From NCBI GenBank assembly GCA_964023205.1, contig OZ026843.1:4201029-4265028 (forward strand): a stretch of 64,000 nt of DNA, in the 5' to 3' direction. The notes under the pieces were generated by a model, which did not search any database, was not told the DNA's origin, and worked only from the letters and a program-made list of their open reading frames with translations. This document shows, piece after piece, positions 27,401-42,400 of this stretch. This DNA is from Lutraria lutraria. Its lineage: Eukaryota; Mollusca; Bivalvia; Venerida; Mactridae. Positions within the stretch are counted from its first letter, which is position 1; every line of letters starts with the position of its first letter. Made by a program: the position numbers and the translations under genes.

Positions 27401-30400
27401 ATACTTACGTTTTTATCTTCATATTTCTGAATCAATATTGACGTTTTTATGTTCAGATTTCTGGGTCAATACTTACGTCTTTATCTTCATATTTCTGAAT
27501 CAATATTTACGTTTTTATCTTCATATTTCTGAGTCAATATTTACGTCTTTATCTTCATATTTCTGAATCAATATTTACGTTTTTATCTTCATATTTCTGA
27601 GTCAATACTTACGTCTTTATCTTCATATTTCTGAAGCAATATTTACGTTTTTATCTTCATAGTTCTGAATCAATACTGACGTTTTTATCTTCATATTTCT
27701 GAATCAATATTTACGTTTTTATCTTCATATTTCTGAGTCAATACTTACGTCTTTATCTTCATATTTCTGAATCAATATTTACGTCTTTATCTTCATATTT
27801 CTGAATCAATATTTACGTATTTATCTTCAGATTTCTGAGTCAATATTTACGTATTTATCTTCATATTTCTGAGTCAATATTTACGTATTTATCTTCAGAT
27901 TTCTGAGTCAATATTTACGTATTTATCTTCATATTTCTGAGTCAATACTTACGTATTTATCTTCATATTTCTGAATCAATATTTACGTATTTATCTTCAG
28001 ATTTCTGAGTCAATATTTACGTATTTATCTTCATATTACTGAGTAAATACTTACGTATTTATCTTCATATTTCTGAGTCGCCCAGAGGGAGGAAAGTGAC
28101 AATGAATATTACAAAATAATATAATGGTTAGTTTTATTTCAGGATTCAAGGTAGAAGGTGAAAAGGTGGCCAGGAGGGTAAAACTTGCCAAGACTGTATG
28201 ATTTACTTATATTTGAAGACATTTATTTGGAAAAAAGTGGCCAAGGGGAAAAATAACAGGCAAACAACATTTGAACTGATTAATTTTACAAAATAAAATC
28301 TTATCTCATACAACTTACCAAAAAGGATCAGCACTTTTTAAGTAAAATGAATCTGAACTTAATAATCTATTTTTCCATAATATATTAATCCGATTAATCA
28401 AGTATATCAACTGTAACTGTGCAGAAATGAACTGACACTGCACTATCATAATATATCACACAGACACTTTGGGCATACAGAAACAGAACAGACGTATACT
28501 TTATAAAGACGTAAGCATTACAGCCCATCGTCATATAAACATAAACATACACTTACATGCGTGAACTATAAAACAGTTATTATCTAGCTTAATTAGTGAA
28601 TGTGAGAATTTTGTTATATTAAGTTATATAACATGACATCCTCTACATACTTAGGAACATTATTTGAACAGAATTTGATTTTGATTGCATAAGATATATG
28701 TACCTTTCAAAACATAAATGCACCGAAATCACTATAATGCATTATTTGAAAAAAATGGTGGCAAGATTAAGGATACGAACCAACACAATTCAGTTTAAAT
28801 TCAGTTTAATAATGTTACTAGTGCGGCGCAGTGATTTCAGGACCACGTAGCTATGTCTCTTACAGTGGTAGACAAATGTAAGAGGCCAACAGTGGCCTAC
28901 AAATGTAAGGCCGTGTTTAGAAATGTACTTGATCATTGTATTAGTTATCCCTATTTTAAAGAATGGAACAGTCCACGACCTTCCGTCACGACTCACTGCT
29001 CGATTTCTATCTATACCTCATGTGTCAGTGTTATTAAGAACATAATAAAGAAAATCGAAATGTTGTTTTCGTTGTCTCGTATGCACAAGAAATTTAGACT
29101 GTTGATCGAAAGGATTAAAAAATATAAATTCGAGTCCATTGACCAAAAAAGTCTTAAACACAAATAGCTCCGCGTCTGTGAGCGCTGAGCAACTACGGTC
29201 ATAATCATTACCGCTGGTTCACAAATCACGTGGAAAGCTTGGAAATGAGTGCAGAATGTTGAGATACTATTCTATGAAACTGGCTTTTAACATGTCAAGC
29301 GTCTTATAAAAAGTATTCTAAATGGCCTTTGATGACAATAAAAATATACTTAGGTAATATCTTCAAAGTCTCAAAGTTATTTTTGAAGATACTCAATGTA
29401 CGTTTTAAAAGCATCGGCTCAATTAACATACTAATTTACAACACTGTAAAGCCATGCGATACTTCAATTAACTGCCCGGTGTTATTAGTAAATACGGTTT
29501 TTAGATAGCTAATTGATTGACATTAATAGTTACAGTGGTAGAGAAAGTTTAATTGAAGGACTTCGAGAAAAGTCCGCTGGATTATTTTGGTATTTATATT
29601 CATTTTATCGGATGCAGGTTTTTTTTGTCCATATGACCACCGCGTATGAAGTAAACGTGATTGAATTTGTAACAGTCAGTTAGTTGACACGCCAAAGACG
29701 GTCTTAATAAGGATGTTTTACTTTGCATGTACAGCGCAATCTCTCCAAAGCAACACACTTTGAGAGTAGCAAAATAAAGTTGCTTTTGAGAAGTTGTTGC
29801 TCTAGAGATAAAATTTATAGTTAAATCATACAGTGGGGACACAATCCTGCTGTTACTGAAGGGAGGTTGTTGCTCAAAAGTGGGCCGCTCTGGCAAGGTT
29901 GTACAGTATATATAGATACAAACATGTCGTACAACATAGATAGTAAGTCAGAATTTAAATACAGTTTCTCTTCATGTTTCAAACTAGACATTAATTTATT
30001 TTCACTTATCATATAATTGTAAAAAACTAGTGTTTTTGACTTCAAGAATGTGCGTGTGTGTCAACGTATTAATCAGCATTTACAAGATTCACGTTTTCTG
30101 CTGTTTCGATAAACATAAGACTTATGACATAACTTTGATAGCGTTCTGGTCCATTTCAACATAACTTTATCACAAATCTTATTTTAGAGTCTATAATGCA
30201 TTGTCTCCCTTTACTTATTCGAGTTGAAAGTCGTTCTGAAAACCTTTTCTTACATAGCTGGCGAGTTTTAAATTGTTTTAAACAATTTCTTAAAGATATG
30301 GCAATTGTTAACTTAGAAATACAGGCCAACCTGCGTGAGCAGTGGCTTGTGCATAGCGATCACTCGTTAACAACAACAACTTCTTGTAGCGACTATTTTC

Positions 30401-33400
30401 TTTAAAAGTCAGGTAAACCAGACCTGTGAATTAGGGACAACTGTACTCTAAGGTCCTATTTCTACTTTACCTTTGATGATTTCCGTTTACTGTATTTTGG
30501 ACATTAATTGAATGAATTATCCCTGGAAACAATCAGAACTTCATTTAAGGGAGTGCGTCACTGTATACTAGTAGTGATTGTAATTGATCCATGAAAATTT
30601 CGTTGATTAATCAGAGGCAAAAGTCAATGATTAATCAATTAAAACTGATTAGATAAGAAGTAATACGATATGTTACTATTGCATGAATTTAACATCCCTT
30701 ACACCAATAGAATAGCACAAAAACAACAAGAATTGAAATATTAAACGATTTAACATTATAAAGATGTTTGAGTGACCATCACCTCGTAATATACTGATTA
30801 CTAAACAAACCACACTGGGCCAGAATTATGCTGCATTTACAGTTACAGCTTGAGCAGCATCATCTTTAAATTAAAACCGTGTAAGGTCTGCAGTACTATA
30901 GTCAAGAAGGACAACTATGTACAGAAATCAACAGTCCGTTGACGAAATGGGAGCATCGTCATCGTCACGTCAAGGACTGTTCGTCAATGATTCGTTGAAT
31001 AAACGATTAATCAGAACATCACTATATACTAGTACTGTTCATTTAACGCGTATGATTAAGATGTTGTCGCTAATGAACGCTCATTAAGAATACATTGATT
31101 TGATATGCTTAAGTATGACGGCAATCACCTGTTTACAGGATACGGATTAGTGTGTCACAGACATGCTTCATTTGACAAAGTATCTCATTAAGATGGTGAA
31201 TGTTTTGATATGATTCAAGGACGTAGTTGTTGATAGATACACTGTCATTTGCTGAATTGCTTCTAATACAAAATATAATATTTTATATACAAATGTACAT
31301 GTATTATAATATCATATACACATGACGGTGAGTAACACAAACGACGGCGCTCATTGTAATATAGCAGAATGGTATATCATAGTATTTGTATAAATAACCA
31401 TTCCGATTAGCTCATTTGGAACAACATCTGACTTGCAAGCAGGAGGTTGCGGGTTCGAGCCTTGCAGTTTTCCTCCTTCTATAACAATAGAAAAAACGTT
31501 TTGCTTGATGGGTGAGAAAATACCTTGACTTAGTATTTCTAAAAGTGTTGTTGTTTTATTAAGGTAGTATAAAATTTGATGAATTGTCAAAATAACAAGC
31601 CGATTTAAATGATATTGATCGAACAAAATATCTGAATGACGGTCTTTAAATGATGAATACAGAAATAATTATGGGTTAATGTCTTCCGGTGAATAAAGAC
31701 AACCTTGTGGACACGTGACATCCTTTACAGAACGATTGTGTCGTACATTGCCTATGACCACGGTATTTGGTCAGAGTAGTTTCTGACAATTAATTAAAAA
31801 TTATATACTAGTAATATGCGCTGGTGGGATAAAGTAACGTTCAAACTTGAATCTGATATCACCCGTGTATAGCGAACACTTGTAAACAACGGGTATTTCT
31901 TTTGGTGATAATAACATGTATTGATATAACGGATTGCATAGGATTGCCTTGTGACATTACAGTAAAACTAATCGTTAATAGGATAGTATTGTTCTTTATA
32001 GATATTTTTCTATGTTTCATATTTCTTTTTATGGAAGTCCAGATAATTGGCTGGTAATAGGTTCACATAGAAAGAAACTTACTAACCTAGTACCAAACAT
32101 GAGTCTACTATCATGACAACATTATCTTAAATACCGAAGTTAGAGTGCTTTAACAGTTAACTGCCGATTTACAATAATATCTTTCTCAGCACAATTAGCT
32201 TATAACACGTAACTTGAATGTCGAAATACGATACATTTATTATAAAAATGGTCTCTCTATGAACAATCGCCTCCTAACACCCTAAATGGATTGATATAAT
32301 GAAAAAAAAACACCTTAATTAGAGCTACATGAGCACAAAGGACAAAGGATGTTCTCCCCATTTATATGACTCTTTTTTACAGATATGACGAAAAAATAAA
32401 ATCCTCGCTGGTAGCAACAACAACTATTTGGTATAGACTTACAATCATTTTCGTCACAATACAACATTCTGAGAAACTAAGGTACTATTCATTGTTTTAC
32501 ATTGTGTACGCACTTTCCTTTCTTCTGCCACATAATTAGAAAAGGGAACGGTTTGGTGTAATGTCTACGTGATTTATGTGTTATGTAATGGAGTTCTATA
32601 TTCCTAAAACGTTACCATCACGGTAGTAACTGGGAGGAAGAAATGATCAAATTATGCGAAACTTAAATAATAATCAATACATATTTTACCAATTTTCAGT
32701 TGCAAAATTTTCTGTGAGCAAAATGTTAAGATTCTCAACGCTCAACTCGAGTCATCCTTACTGCAAACACGAATGAAAAGAAATTAAACGTGGACGAATC
32801 TTAATAAGTACGTCATTTAATCACATATTGCAGACTCACCTAAACCTTCAATACTTGGCTCCAAGAAATGTCTTTAAAAAGACAGTCAGTCGCGAAGTAT
32901 CTTTGATGTGTTAACACTGTTGAAAGTTCGAAACCAAAAGTATGATTTTTATTAAGTTCCTAAATTGCTGTTATATTACCGTGTGAACACCACTTATTAT
33001 ATAGCAATATAGGTAAATAATTTAATTTCGACGGCATATGAATACATTTTCGTACATCTTTACTTTACAAATTGTACAATCACAAGAAGTACATATTCAA
33101 CAATTGCAGGCTTGCTATAAGTTGTGGTGGTCTTAATCTTTCTCCGCTTGTAGATTTCACCCATTGGAACGAAGAGTTTTTTCTGAATCATCCAATAGAA
33201 TGAGGAATTTATTTTGAATAATTAATAAGACATGCAAAGAAATAAAGTTCAAAAGTGAGCTTAGACATCTTCGCGAAAAACACGACACAATAACAACAGG
33301 GACAAAACAAACATTACACTAAACAGGAATATTCTGGGGGACCTAGAAACAAACGTTTATTATCTCTTTTAATTAAAGAATTCGTTCAGTTGAAAACAAA

Positions 33401-36400
33401 GTTGAATGTTTTAGTAAACGTCAACTTTACAAAATGCAAACTTAATTGGAAGGTTGCATGTTGCCTTATTTGGTTTTAAATTCGGTTAAACCACTCGTTG
33501 AACATTTTCTCCTACTTAGCATCTCATAGTTGTCATGATCAGTAGGTTAAAAGAAACGCTATTTATAGTTGCTCTGAAAGAAAATGGCAGGAAACTTTAC
33601 GACTACATGTATTTGCATGTTTTGTCATGCAATATATTCGAGTTGTAATAGTAGACAACATTAGAAAAGTGTTTTCCATTATAGAGATTTTAGCATTTTG
33701 TTAAAAATAAACATTGTTGCATTCTTTTAAGAAATCTTCCGTTAATGATACATGTTCGTGAGATCGGACATGAGTTTTGGACCCAGCATAAAAAAACTAC
33801 GCTAGAACCTTTTTTACTAATTTCATTATATTACAATGAATGCATAGTTAACAATGCACATGTTCTAAACTTCCATATTCATAACTTACGATATCGTGTA
33901 TTGTTTAACATTAAAATAAAACCCCTAGAATTTGAGAGTCATCAACATTGTCTTTCAAATCATATTATTAAATAATTTTGAATAAGTTTGAATAAGAATA
34001 AAGCCTTAAGGATAAATAACAACAATGGCTATGCTTTAAGGTTGCAAACAAACCAAAATATGAAATGAAAATGAATATGTTTTGTTTTGGTGATACATTG
34101 TTAGCTCACCAGAGCACACTATGCTCTTAGGTGAGCTTTTCTGATCACTCAGCGTCCGTTGTGTGTCGTTTGTCGTGGCGTCTACATTTATTTAAAATAA
34201 TATCTCCTCCTACACCGCAATGCAGATTGCAACCAAACTTTGCTGGAATGATCCTTGGGAAGTCCCGTTTCAAAGTTGTTCAAAAAATTAAATTTCATTA
34301 AAAATCTGGTTGCTATGCCAACCAAAAGGAAAACACTTTTAAAATCTTCTTGTCCAAAGCGACAGTGCCTAGGGCTGAGATATTTGGTATGTAGCATTGT
34401 CTAATGGAACTCTACAAAGTTTGTTCAAATTATTCCCCTAGGGTCAAAATTGGCTCCGCCCTGGGGGTAACTTGATTTTACATAGACTCATATTGGAAAT
34501 TAAAAAAATCTAGAGCTTTGATATTTGGTTTGAAGCATTGCATAGTGGACCAATTCTACCAAGTTCAAATTATTGCAGTAGGATCAAAATTGACCACGCC
34601 CCGGGGATCATTTTATCTATATAGACTTATATAGGAATATTAAAAAAATCTTCTCCGAAACCACAAGGCCTAGAGCTTAGATATTGTGTATGCTGTATTT
34701 TGTAGTTATTCTCTACCAAGTTAGTTTGGTCAAATTATGGACCCGGGGTCAAAATTGGCCCTGCACCGGGGTTTATTCTATTTTGTATAGGACATTTGAA
34801 AAATATTCTTCTCCAAAACCACCAGACATAGAGCTAAGATATTTGGTATATAGCATTGTCAAGTGGACCTCTACCAAGTTTGTCCAAGTTATTGCACTAG
34901 GGTCAAAATTGGCCCTGCCCCAGGGGTCACTTGATTTATATAAGCTTATATAGGAAATTAAAAAAAAAAATTGTTCTCCGAAACCATAAGTCCTAGAGCT
35001 AAGCTATTTTGTATGTAGATTTGTCTAACATACCTCTATCAAGTTTGTTCAAATAATGGCCCTGTGGTATAAATTTGCACAGGCCTTAGGGTCACTTGAT
35101 TTTACTTGGACTCCTGAAGAAAATATTTAACAGTGTTCGTCTCAAAATGTCATTTTTTCCTGGTGAGCATTTACAGGGCCATCATGGCCTTCTTGTTATT
35201 GTTACGTCAGAATTAAAATATCATGAGAAAATGCTGTGTTTCAGAAGTCTATACGATATGCTACAGTAACTATGGCAACCAAACAACTCCCTCTGAAATC
35301 CGAAATAGTTATTTCCCTAAAGTTGATACACTTCCTAAAAATTCGAGCAGACAAAACAATCACACATAAAACATTATAGAGTATGGGCTACCTGTACCCT
35401 AGGTCCCCCCCTAGCGGGATTTTATGACACATATATCATTGTAAAGCTTAATATATCCCCCATCGAATGTCACTTGTTGGACGAAATATAGGTGCTGATT
35501 AAGCCTACAGTATGCGATTGATTATCTCCCCCTGATTTCGAAATTTCATTTTTTTCAAATTTTTGTATACAAGAGATTATGGAGTCCAAAATGACCAAGT
35601 TCTCAACCCACATTGCTTAAGATTATTATATTTTATATTAATATACATATTTGAAAAGGAAAAGATAACTCTGAACTACAAATAACAAGAATTATGTCCC
35701 TTTTAACTGAAAAAAAGAGTAAAAAACTATTTTTTCAGTTATTCATGTATATTGGGCAACAATTTGCAGAAAGCACTGGATATAATTATTATTTAGATAA
35801 TATCTGAAACAAATGGGCCAAGATTGCTCTAGATCGCTTACCTGAGAACAAAGACAATTTAATTAATGACCAGGTAATATAGTTTTCATCTCATATAAGG
35901 GCCCATAACTGCATGTACCAATTCAATTTCGCCCATAATCAATCTCATCAAAGACCTTTATTAGGATTGGTGAAGACACCGGACATTCATCGACTCTAAA
36001 AGCTCACCTGATCAATCAGGTGAGCTACTAAAAAAACAATTTCTTAACACTTTTATTATTTTTGGTTACTTTGAAATACATGTTATATGTAATGCATCCA
36101 TCAACTATTTCAAATTACTGCACATAATTATCCTTTGTTATTTGTCGGTTGATTCTAGGCTACGATTCGTTTAAACATATCTATTCCTGTCTATGATACA
36201 TTGTACATATAGGTAATTGTACACAAATTTACATCAATTTTGGAAAGGATGGGAATGGAAGACCGAACTTCTAATTAAATTCTTCTCCTTGGATAGACTT
36301 CCAGTTAAATTTCAAGAACTATTCAACAATTTAACTATTGGTATGTATAAAATAGATTAAAGATTAAATCATACAGAGATAGGGATATGGGTCTTGTGAT

Positions 36401-39400
36401 CAAACAGTAAAAATAAATTAGAAAACAAAAAGAAAAAACTTAGACAGTAACACAATGGGAAAATAATATTACTGTACAAATCAAGAGAGAGAAAGGGTAT
36501 GTGTAGAATTGAAGAAGGAGTCTTCTCAAGCATTATAATGCATGGTACTTTTCATGTGAATATATTGCTGACACGCATACAGACTTGAACCTGATTAAAG
36601 ATTAGTGTATTTTCTAAATCGGGTTGTATAGGCTACGATTGAAAGAACACTATAGCTTGATTTCTTACCGTAAATAGATTTTGTCGTTTGCAAAATATTA
36701 ACAAAAGTAGGGTCAACAACGGACCTCCATACCTCACATTTGAAGTGATTTTCATTGAAATAATCAGTAGTTCAGGAAGTTAGAAAATTTTAAAATATCA
36801 TGACAATATTCACTGTAATAGTTGATGCAGGATAATAAATGACCATCATGACAATATTCATAATAAATCTACTAAGGCAGTATTCGCTCAATGATACTGG
36901 TGATCATGAAGCCATTTATCAGTGTGTCATTGACGGTCAAGCGATAGGCAACGATTTTTCACACGTCACAATGGCCATGCAGTTACAAATATCATTAATT
37001 TTGTTTATTTTCAGTTCTGACAATTTTCAACATTGTTTCAGTTGCAAGTAGGTAGTTCACATAACTAACAGTGAAATACAACACTTTTACATGTAATTAG
37101 ATTTAAACCAATATCACTGAGTGATCATTTTATTAAAATCCCACAATGTCAACATGTATTAATGCTAAACAAGAAAATGAGAACTGGATGATTTAAAGTA
37201 GAGATGGCAAACAGCAAAGAAAATTGTAGTCTATCTGATGGTTATGCAGGGATTGGCTAAGAGGGAGACTAGGGTGAGATAGCCTCCCTGATATCTGGGA
37301 CCATTATTCATGCGTGTATAATGGTCCCAGCTAACATTTTGCCCGTTATTATAGAAGCCCTAAAATTTGAGTTGGATTTCGGAGTTTTAAAAAGTCTTTT
37401 CAGCTGTTCAAAGTAAAAGTTGTCGTTTATAAGAAAGGAAGTATTGTAGCATGTACAATGCACGTATTTTTCAAAAGACAATGGCAAAAATCATGAAAAC
37501 ATGGCCTGAAACTTGATAAATAAACCACGTCCTGTCTCAATTCTTAAAGGATGAGAAGAAAGCCTAAATCTTGTCATGGCTATGAGCAATTTTTTAACAT
37601 TTACATTAACTTGATACATGCTGTTGTCAAAATTTGCAGAAACCCTAAAAACCCTGGAATAAGATGACGTTTGTACTCGATTATTCCATTCTTGCATGAC
37701 AATGTCTTCAACTTATTGTTTTAACAATAACAGAAATAGTTTAGCATTACATACACCCTGTGAGTACAACGCTTCAGAGAATACTAATTCATTTAATGTA
37801 TCTTTAACATTATATGCCCAATTAGTGATGTACGGTTTCTTTTCAATATCTTTAAACATGATTCGGTATACATGTATTTGTACATATTATCTGTTTCCTT
37901 TCGCTTTTATTAGTAACTTTCAACCAAAAGTTTATATCTTGCATAATTCTTAGTGAGAAGATCTAATCGACCTTATTCTCCGTGTATAAAATACACACAT
38001 TTTTGTGTCATAATAAAGATTTTCAATACTAAGTGTGAACTTTTTCAATTGCTAATCGAACAATTCTAAAGAGTGCCTTATTGTTATGTTATGAAATCTA
38101 CACAGACATTTTCTTAATGTAAATATAGATTTTTGAGCTTGGTCAGCTAAAGTTTTATGCGTTTCTACAAAGGACCCTCCAGATGCAAAAACTATTCCAA
38201 GATACATAAATTTGTTAACGATTTCCTATTCACAACTTTGGTAACTGTTGGCAAATTCCCTCCTTTTCTGAATATATTAATTATCTTTGTTAACAGTAAA
38301 TTTCCAACGGTCACAGTATACATCCAATATGTTAAGATTACTTTGTAGTTCGGATGAGTTAGCAAATACCACGATGACCTCGGCTTACATTAATAAAACC
38401 TGTAAATCAATGCCTTTTGCTCCGTTTAAAAGTTGGTCATCCAGATCATTAAGGTACATGGAAAATAGAAAAGGCAACAAGCTTTCCCCCAGTCTAAGTC
38501 CAAGATGACCATAGAATAATTCGCCGATCTCATTATTAAATTTTACTCTGGTTGTAATTTGATAATACATCCATGGACTTAATGACATTATATAACCTTC
38601 CTCTTTGCCCTGAATATCATATATTTCGGCAAACCAAATAATCGAAAGCTTTAGAACAATCGCTAAAAGTGCATTATTAATAATTAAATCTAATTAATCT
38701 ATGCAGTACAAATATGTGGCCAATCGTAGCCATTCCGACCCTAAAACCTGCTTGTGATTTCATGAGAGTATATGATAGTGTTATTCAGAATGAGACATTA
38801 ACTTGCAAGTGTTTGCTTCTGCGTATATCTATGTCGTTGACTATAAGTCTCAATTACAAACAAATGTAATATAAGATTGTTGAAAAAGAACTTATAACAT
38901 TGCGACAAATGTAGTAACTGTTCAGTTTATCATGATCCTTTCGATATTTCCGCTGTGTCTTGGTGATATATATAATATCCCATTTTCGGGGGGGGGGGGG
39001 GGGGGTATAAAGCAGGCACAGACACAGTACTTAGTATTTTGCTTTCAAACAAACAATTTTGTACATAAAGTATGTTGTTGCAATAAGTATGTACAAATTT
39101 ACTTTGTCATTTGTCATAAAACCATTTATTTATCAAACAATGGTGTTTTTATATTTTGGGGTCAATTTACCCCACCCGCTTTCTAGCTATAATAAAGTAA
39201 TACCATGAGTGTATTGAATAGCAAATGAATAGATAAACAATCTCCGAATATTTATTAGTCATTTAAAACCTTTTCAAATAAAAATGAAAGAACAAATGAT
39301 ACTCATTTGCCATATAAGGTCATATTTTAACAATTTAAGCCCATTTTTTAGATTCTCATTAATATTCACGAATATGCAAATGAGCAAATCAATAACAAAC

Positions 39401-42400
39401 CATGCCTGGGATATAATAATTATATTGAACATATTTTAAAGCTATTTTGTATGTTTTATAACTGAAATAAACAACATTTTTGCGTGTTTATTACGACAAA
39501 GCTAAATCTTAGAAATATTGCTGGTTGCCATGGAAACAGCCCGGCCGTTTGCTTATCCAGCATCCCTTAATCGTCCAACAACTGGAATTTGTTAACATAT
39601 ACCCTAAGCTTCAAAAATATATAGGTGTACAAAAATCCCGCTAGGGGGGGGGGAGGGTTTCGATTATGGGCCCTTGGCCTATTACCATTAGTGGTCAGTT
39701 CTCCTATTGTCACAATGCCAAAGGCAGTTTTTGTAATTATCGCGGCAAAAAATAGTGCACAATAGAAGTCAATACAACAATTTGAACTTATGGCAAGGAT
39801 TAACTTGTTCCCGTTGACTCTGTCTGCACAAACTATTCGTGCACTGCAACTGGAACCAGTTTACGACAGACGATTGTTTAGGGAATTAATCGATAATAAA
39901 CGAGGATAAGATTCAGCTTAATAGGTTCAAACTATTTTTGTTTGGCATGAACATTGGTTCCATTATCATTATATCGAACATGAAACCTGTTATCTTTGAA
40001 AGATAAATTTCGAAATTTGGATGAAACCCAAATGTTTTCACTGGCAGGGGTTAAAAATAATATCACACCAACAGCTGGTGGTCATTTGGCGACTCCTCCG
40101 GCTTTAACGGTTCATTAAGGTCACAAGCGTACGCCTGGGTAGAAACAATAACATTCCACAGCGTGCAGGGGCTAGTGATTACTGATTAGCGACCATCACC
40201 GCACAACCAAGGTGGTTCCTCATCGAAGCCTCGCCTATCTCCAATCAAGAGTTAACAGCAAAACGGGACTATAAAAGGCTGAATAGAAACTATATGTGCT
40301 AAATGGTCAGCCACACATACATATTTGCGGTCTTTATTTATTCGTTACGCTGAAGTTGTAGGCAGACTGTACGACCGAAGCATTTTGAAATCATTTTACG
40401 CAAATGTTCCACTATACCATTCCATTCCGGTTGAAGCTGAATCGTCAGCACATAGATATGTCAAACTCAAGATTATTTATTATAAAGTTGAATGAGTCCT
40501 TTGATAGAAATAAAGTTCAATATGACAGTTTATTGTTCGTTCAATATCCAAGAAAGTAGATTACACTTTTTGTTTTTAACTACTAAGAAATATTGGCAGA
40601 ATAAAACGGACGATATTTTCGGAAGAATATTACTTTTACCATCTCTTATGATTATTGAGTTTTTGTCGCATTTCTCTTAACGTACCCAGCAGAGCCATAT
40701 TTATTCACAGAGGCGTAAAATGACCGTTGAAGGAAAAATAATATGAAAAGTTATATATCAAATAAAATATCATCAATATCTGCTTCGTTTGTCTGTTACT
40801 CTAAGCATGTTGTCTTAGTACGCCACTAGCTATATTTGTATCTATTCAGACCTAAATCTAAGTTATTTCCAAGCCAAGACCAAACCTTGTTTATGTTGCT
40901 TCTCCCCTAAAGGATACGTAAATAACAAGAAGTCATTTATGACATTGTTTTTAGGGAAGGGTCTGACTTGTGTATACTGTTTTATGTTTTATGTTGTAAA
41001 CATCGTTGTTTGTGTGTGCGTGTTTTGTGACATGTGTAGAAAAATAGGACGTCTTTGCCTATGAAAGTTCTTAGGAGTTCCTTTACATTCCCTGATAATG
41101 ATACATCTTACTTAGCATTTAAAAGATAATTGATGATAATTAGTATAACAGCGTGCCTAGCAGCGACAAGGAAGTAATTACCAGAGATTACAAGGCATAG
41201 CCACAAATTGTCTGGTAGTTATCTCGTGGATACAAACATTACTAAGGTATGTAATTTCTGCTGTCGTTTTGATGGTCACAAACGGATGTACTCGTAAAGT
41301 AATTGCGGATTAACACCAGAAAATGGCACACTAAGTGACACACTAAAAAGAGGAGTCACGAATAAACGTCAATTTTGTTGAAAGTTTTGAAAAATAAAAA
41401 TAATGTGCAGCTAATCAAAATGATATTAAGCAGTTAAGCGTATTACTTAAAAAGGCTGGCAACATGGATTTTCCTATAAAGTTAGTGCCTTAGATAATAG
41501 CATCATTATTAGAGTAATCGTATCCTTACAATGCAACCAATAAAACTGTTCGTCGCAGTGTCCCATCCATTGGACACTAATGACATCCTGTATTTTTAAT
41601 GAGCAATACGTTATGTTACTTCTCATTTTTGAAGATTTAGGACATATTTATACACAGACATGCGATTTCAAGGAGAAATATCCAATATAGGAAAACTTCG
41701 ATATGCATATCTACTCCTATAATTTTCTTCGATAATGACATCGCGTAAAGATACAAAAAAAGCAAACCAACAATAACAAACAAACGAATATATCGTACAT
41801 TCATGCAGTATATCGTATTGATTTCATACTTGTTTACAAATATAAACAGACAGGCGTTAATGAAGTAACAATAATCCTTAATTATTCTGACATCTGACAT
41901 CATTATCCTGACAACAATACAATAATTCAAAATGTGAAACTATGGAACGTATTTTGGAGGCACACCATAAACCAATAACTGCCGTAATCTGATGTAACTA
42001 AATTATCATTATTAAAGAAAAATACGCAGGTTTTATAAGATACATTTGAGACATGTCCTTACAGCACTAAGCACGGTCTCTTCTTCAATGAAAGGGTTAT
42101 CTGTGCATTGTCTAGTATTTAATGTAATATGTCACCGTCGGTTTAGATATAACAACAAGTTGTTCGTTTCTATAACGATGTATTCACAAAAGACTATATA
42201 TAAGTCCTGGATTCAGATGATGATATGGTGATGAACAGAGAGATAGAAATAGAGCCAGGATCAGTGTAGTAATTTCAACAATGTAAAAAATTATAATAAG
42301 TAATATGAAGAATATGATAGACAAGCTGTGAAACGAATCTTGACTATACCAAAACTTAAATATAGTCTTTGTATGAATATATCGTTATAGAAACAAACAG

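Noticed and set aside
26610..28078. Possible CRISPR array
   Set aside because: The units are contiguous 34-bp tandem copies with no unique spacers, and the genome is eukaryotic. It is a minisatellite.
28853..29229. Overlapping frames on both strands at 28.85-29.23 kb
   Set aside because: Long overlapping open frames on opposite strands with no motif on either. Treated as chance.
31400..31473. Functional tRNA-Ala gene
   Set aside because: Box A, anticodon loop and box B are present, but the acceptor stem does not pair. Kept only as a tRNA-like element or SINE head.
38287..38508. Plus-strand frame over the LINE fragment
   Set aside because: It is the antisense shadow of the minus-strand reverse transcriptase remnant.
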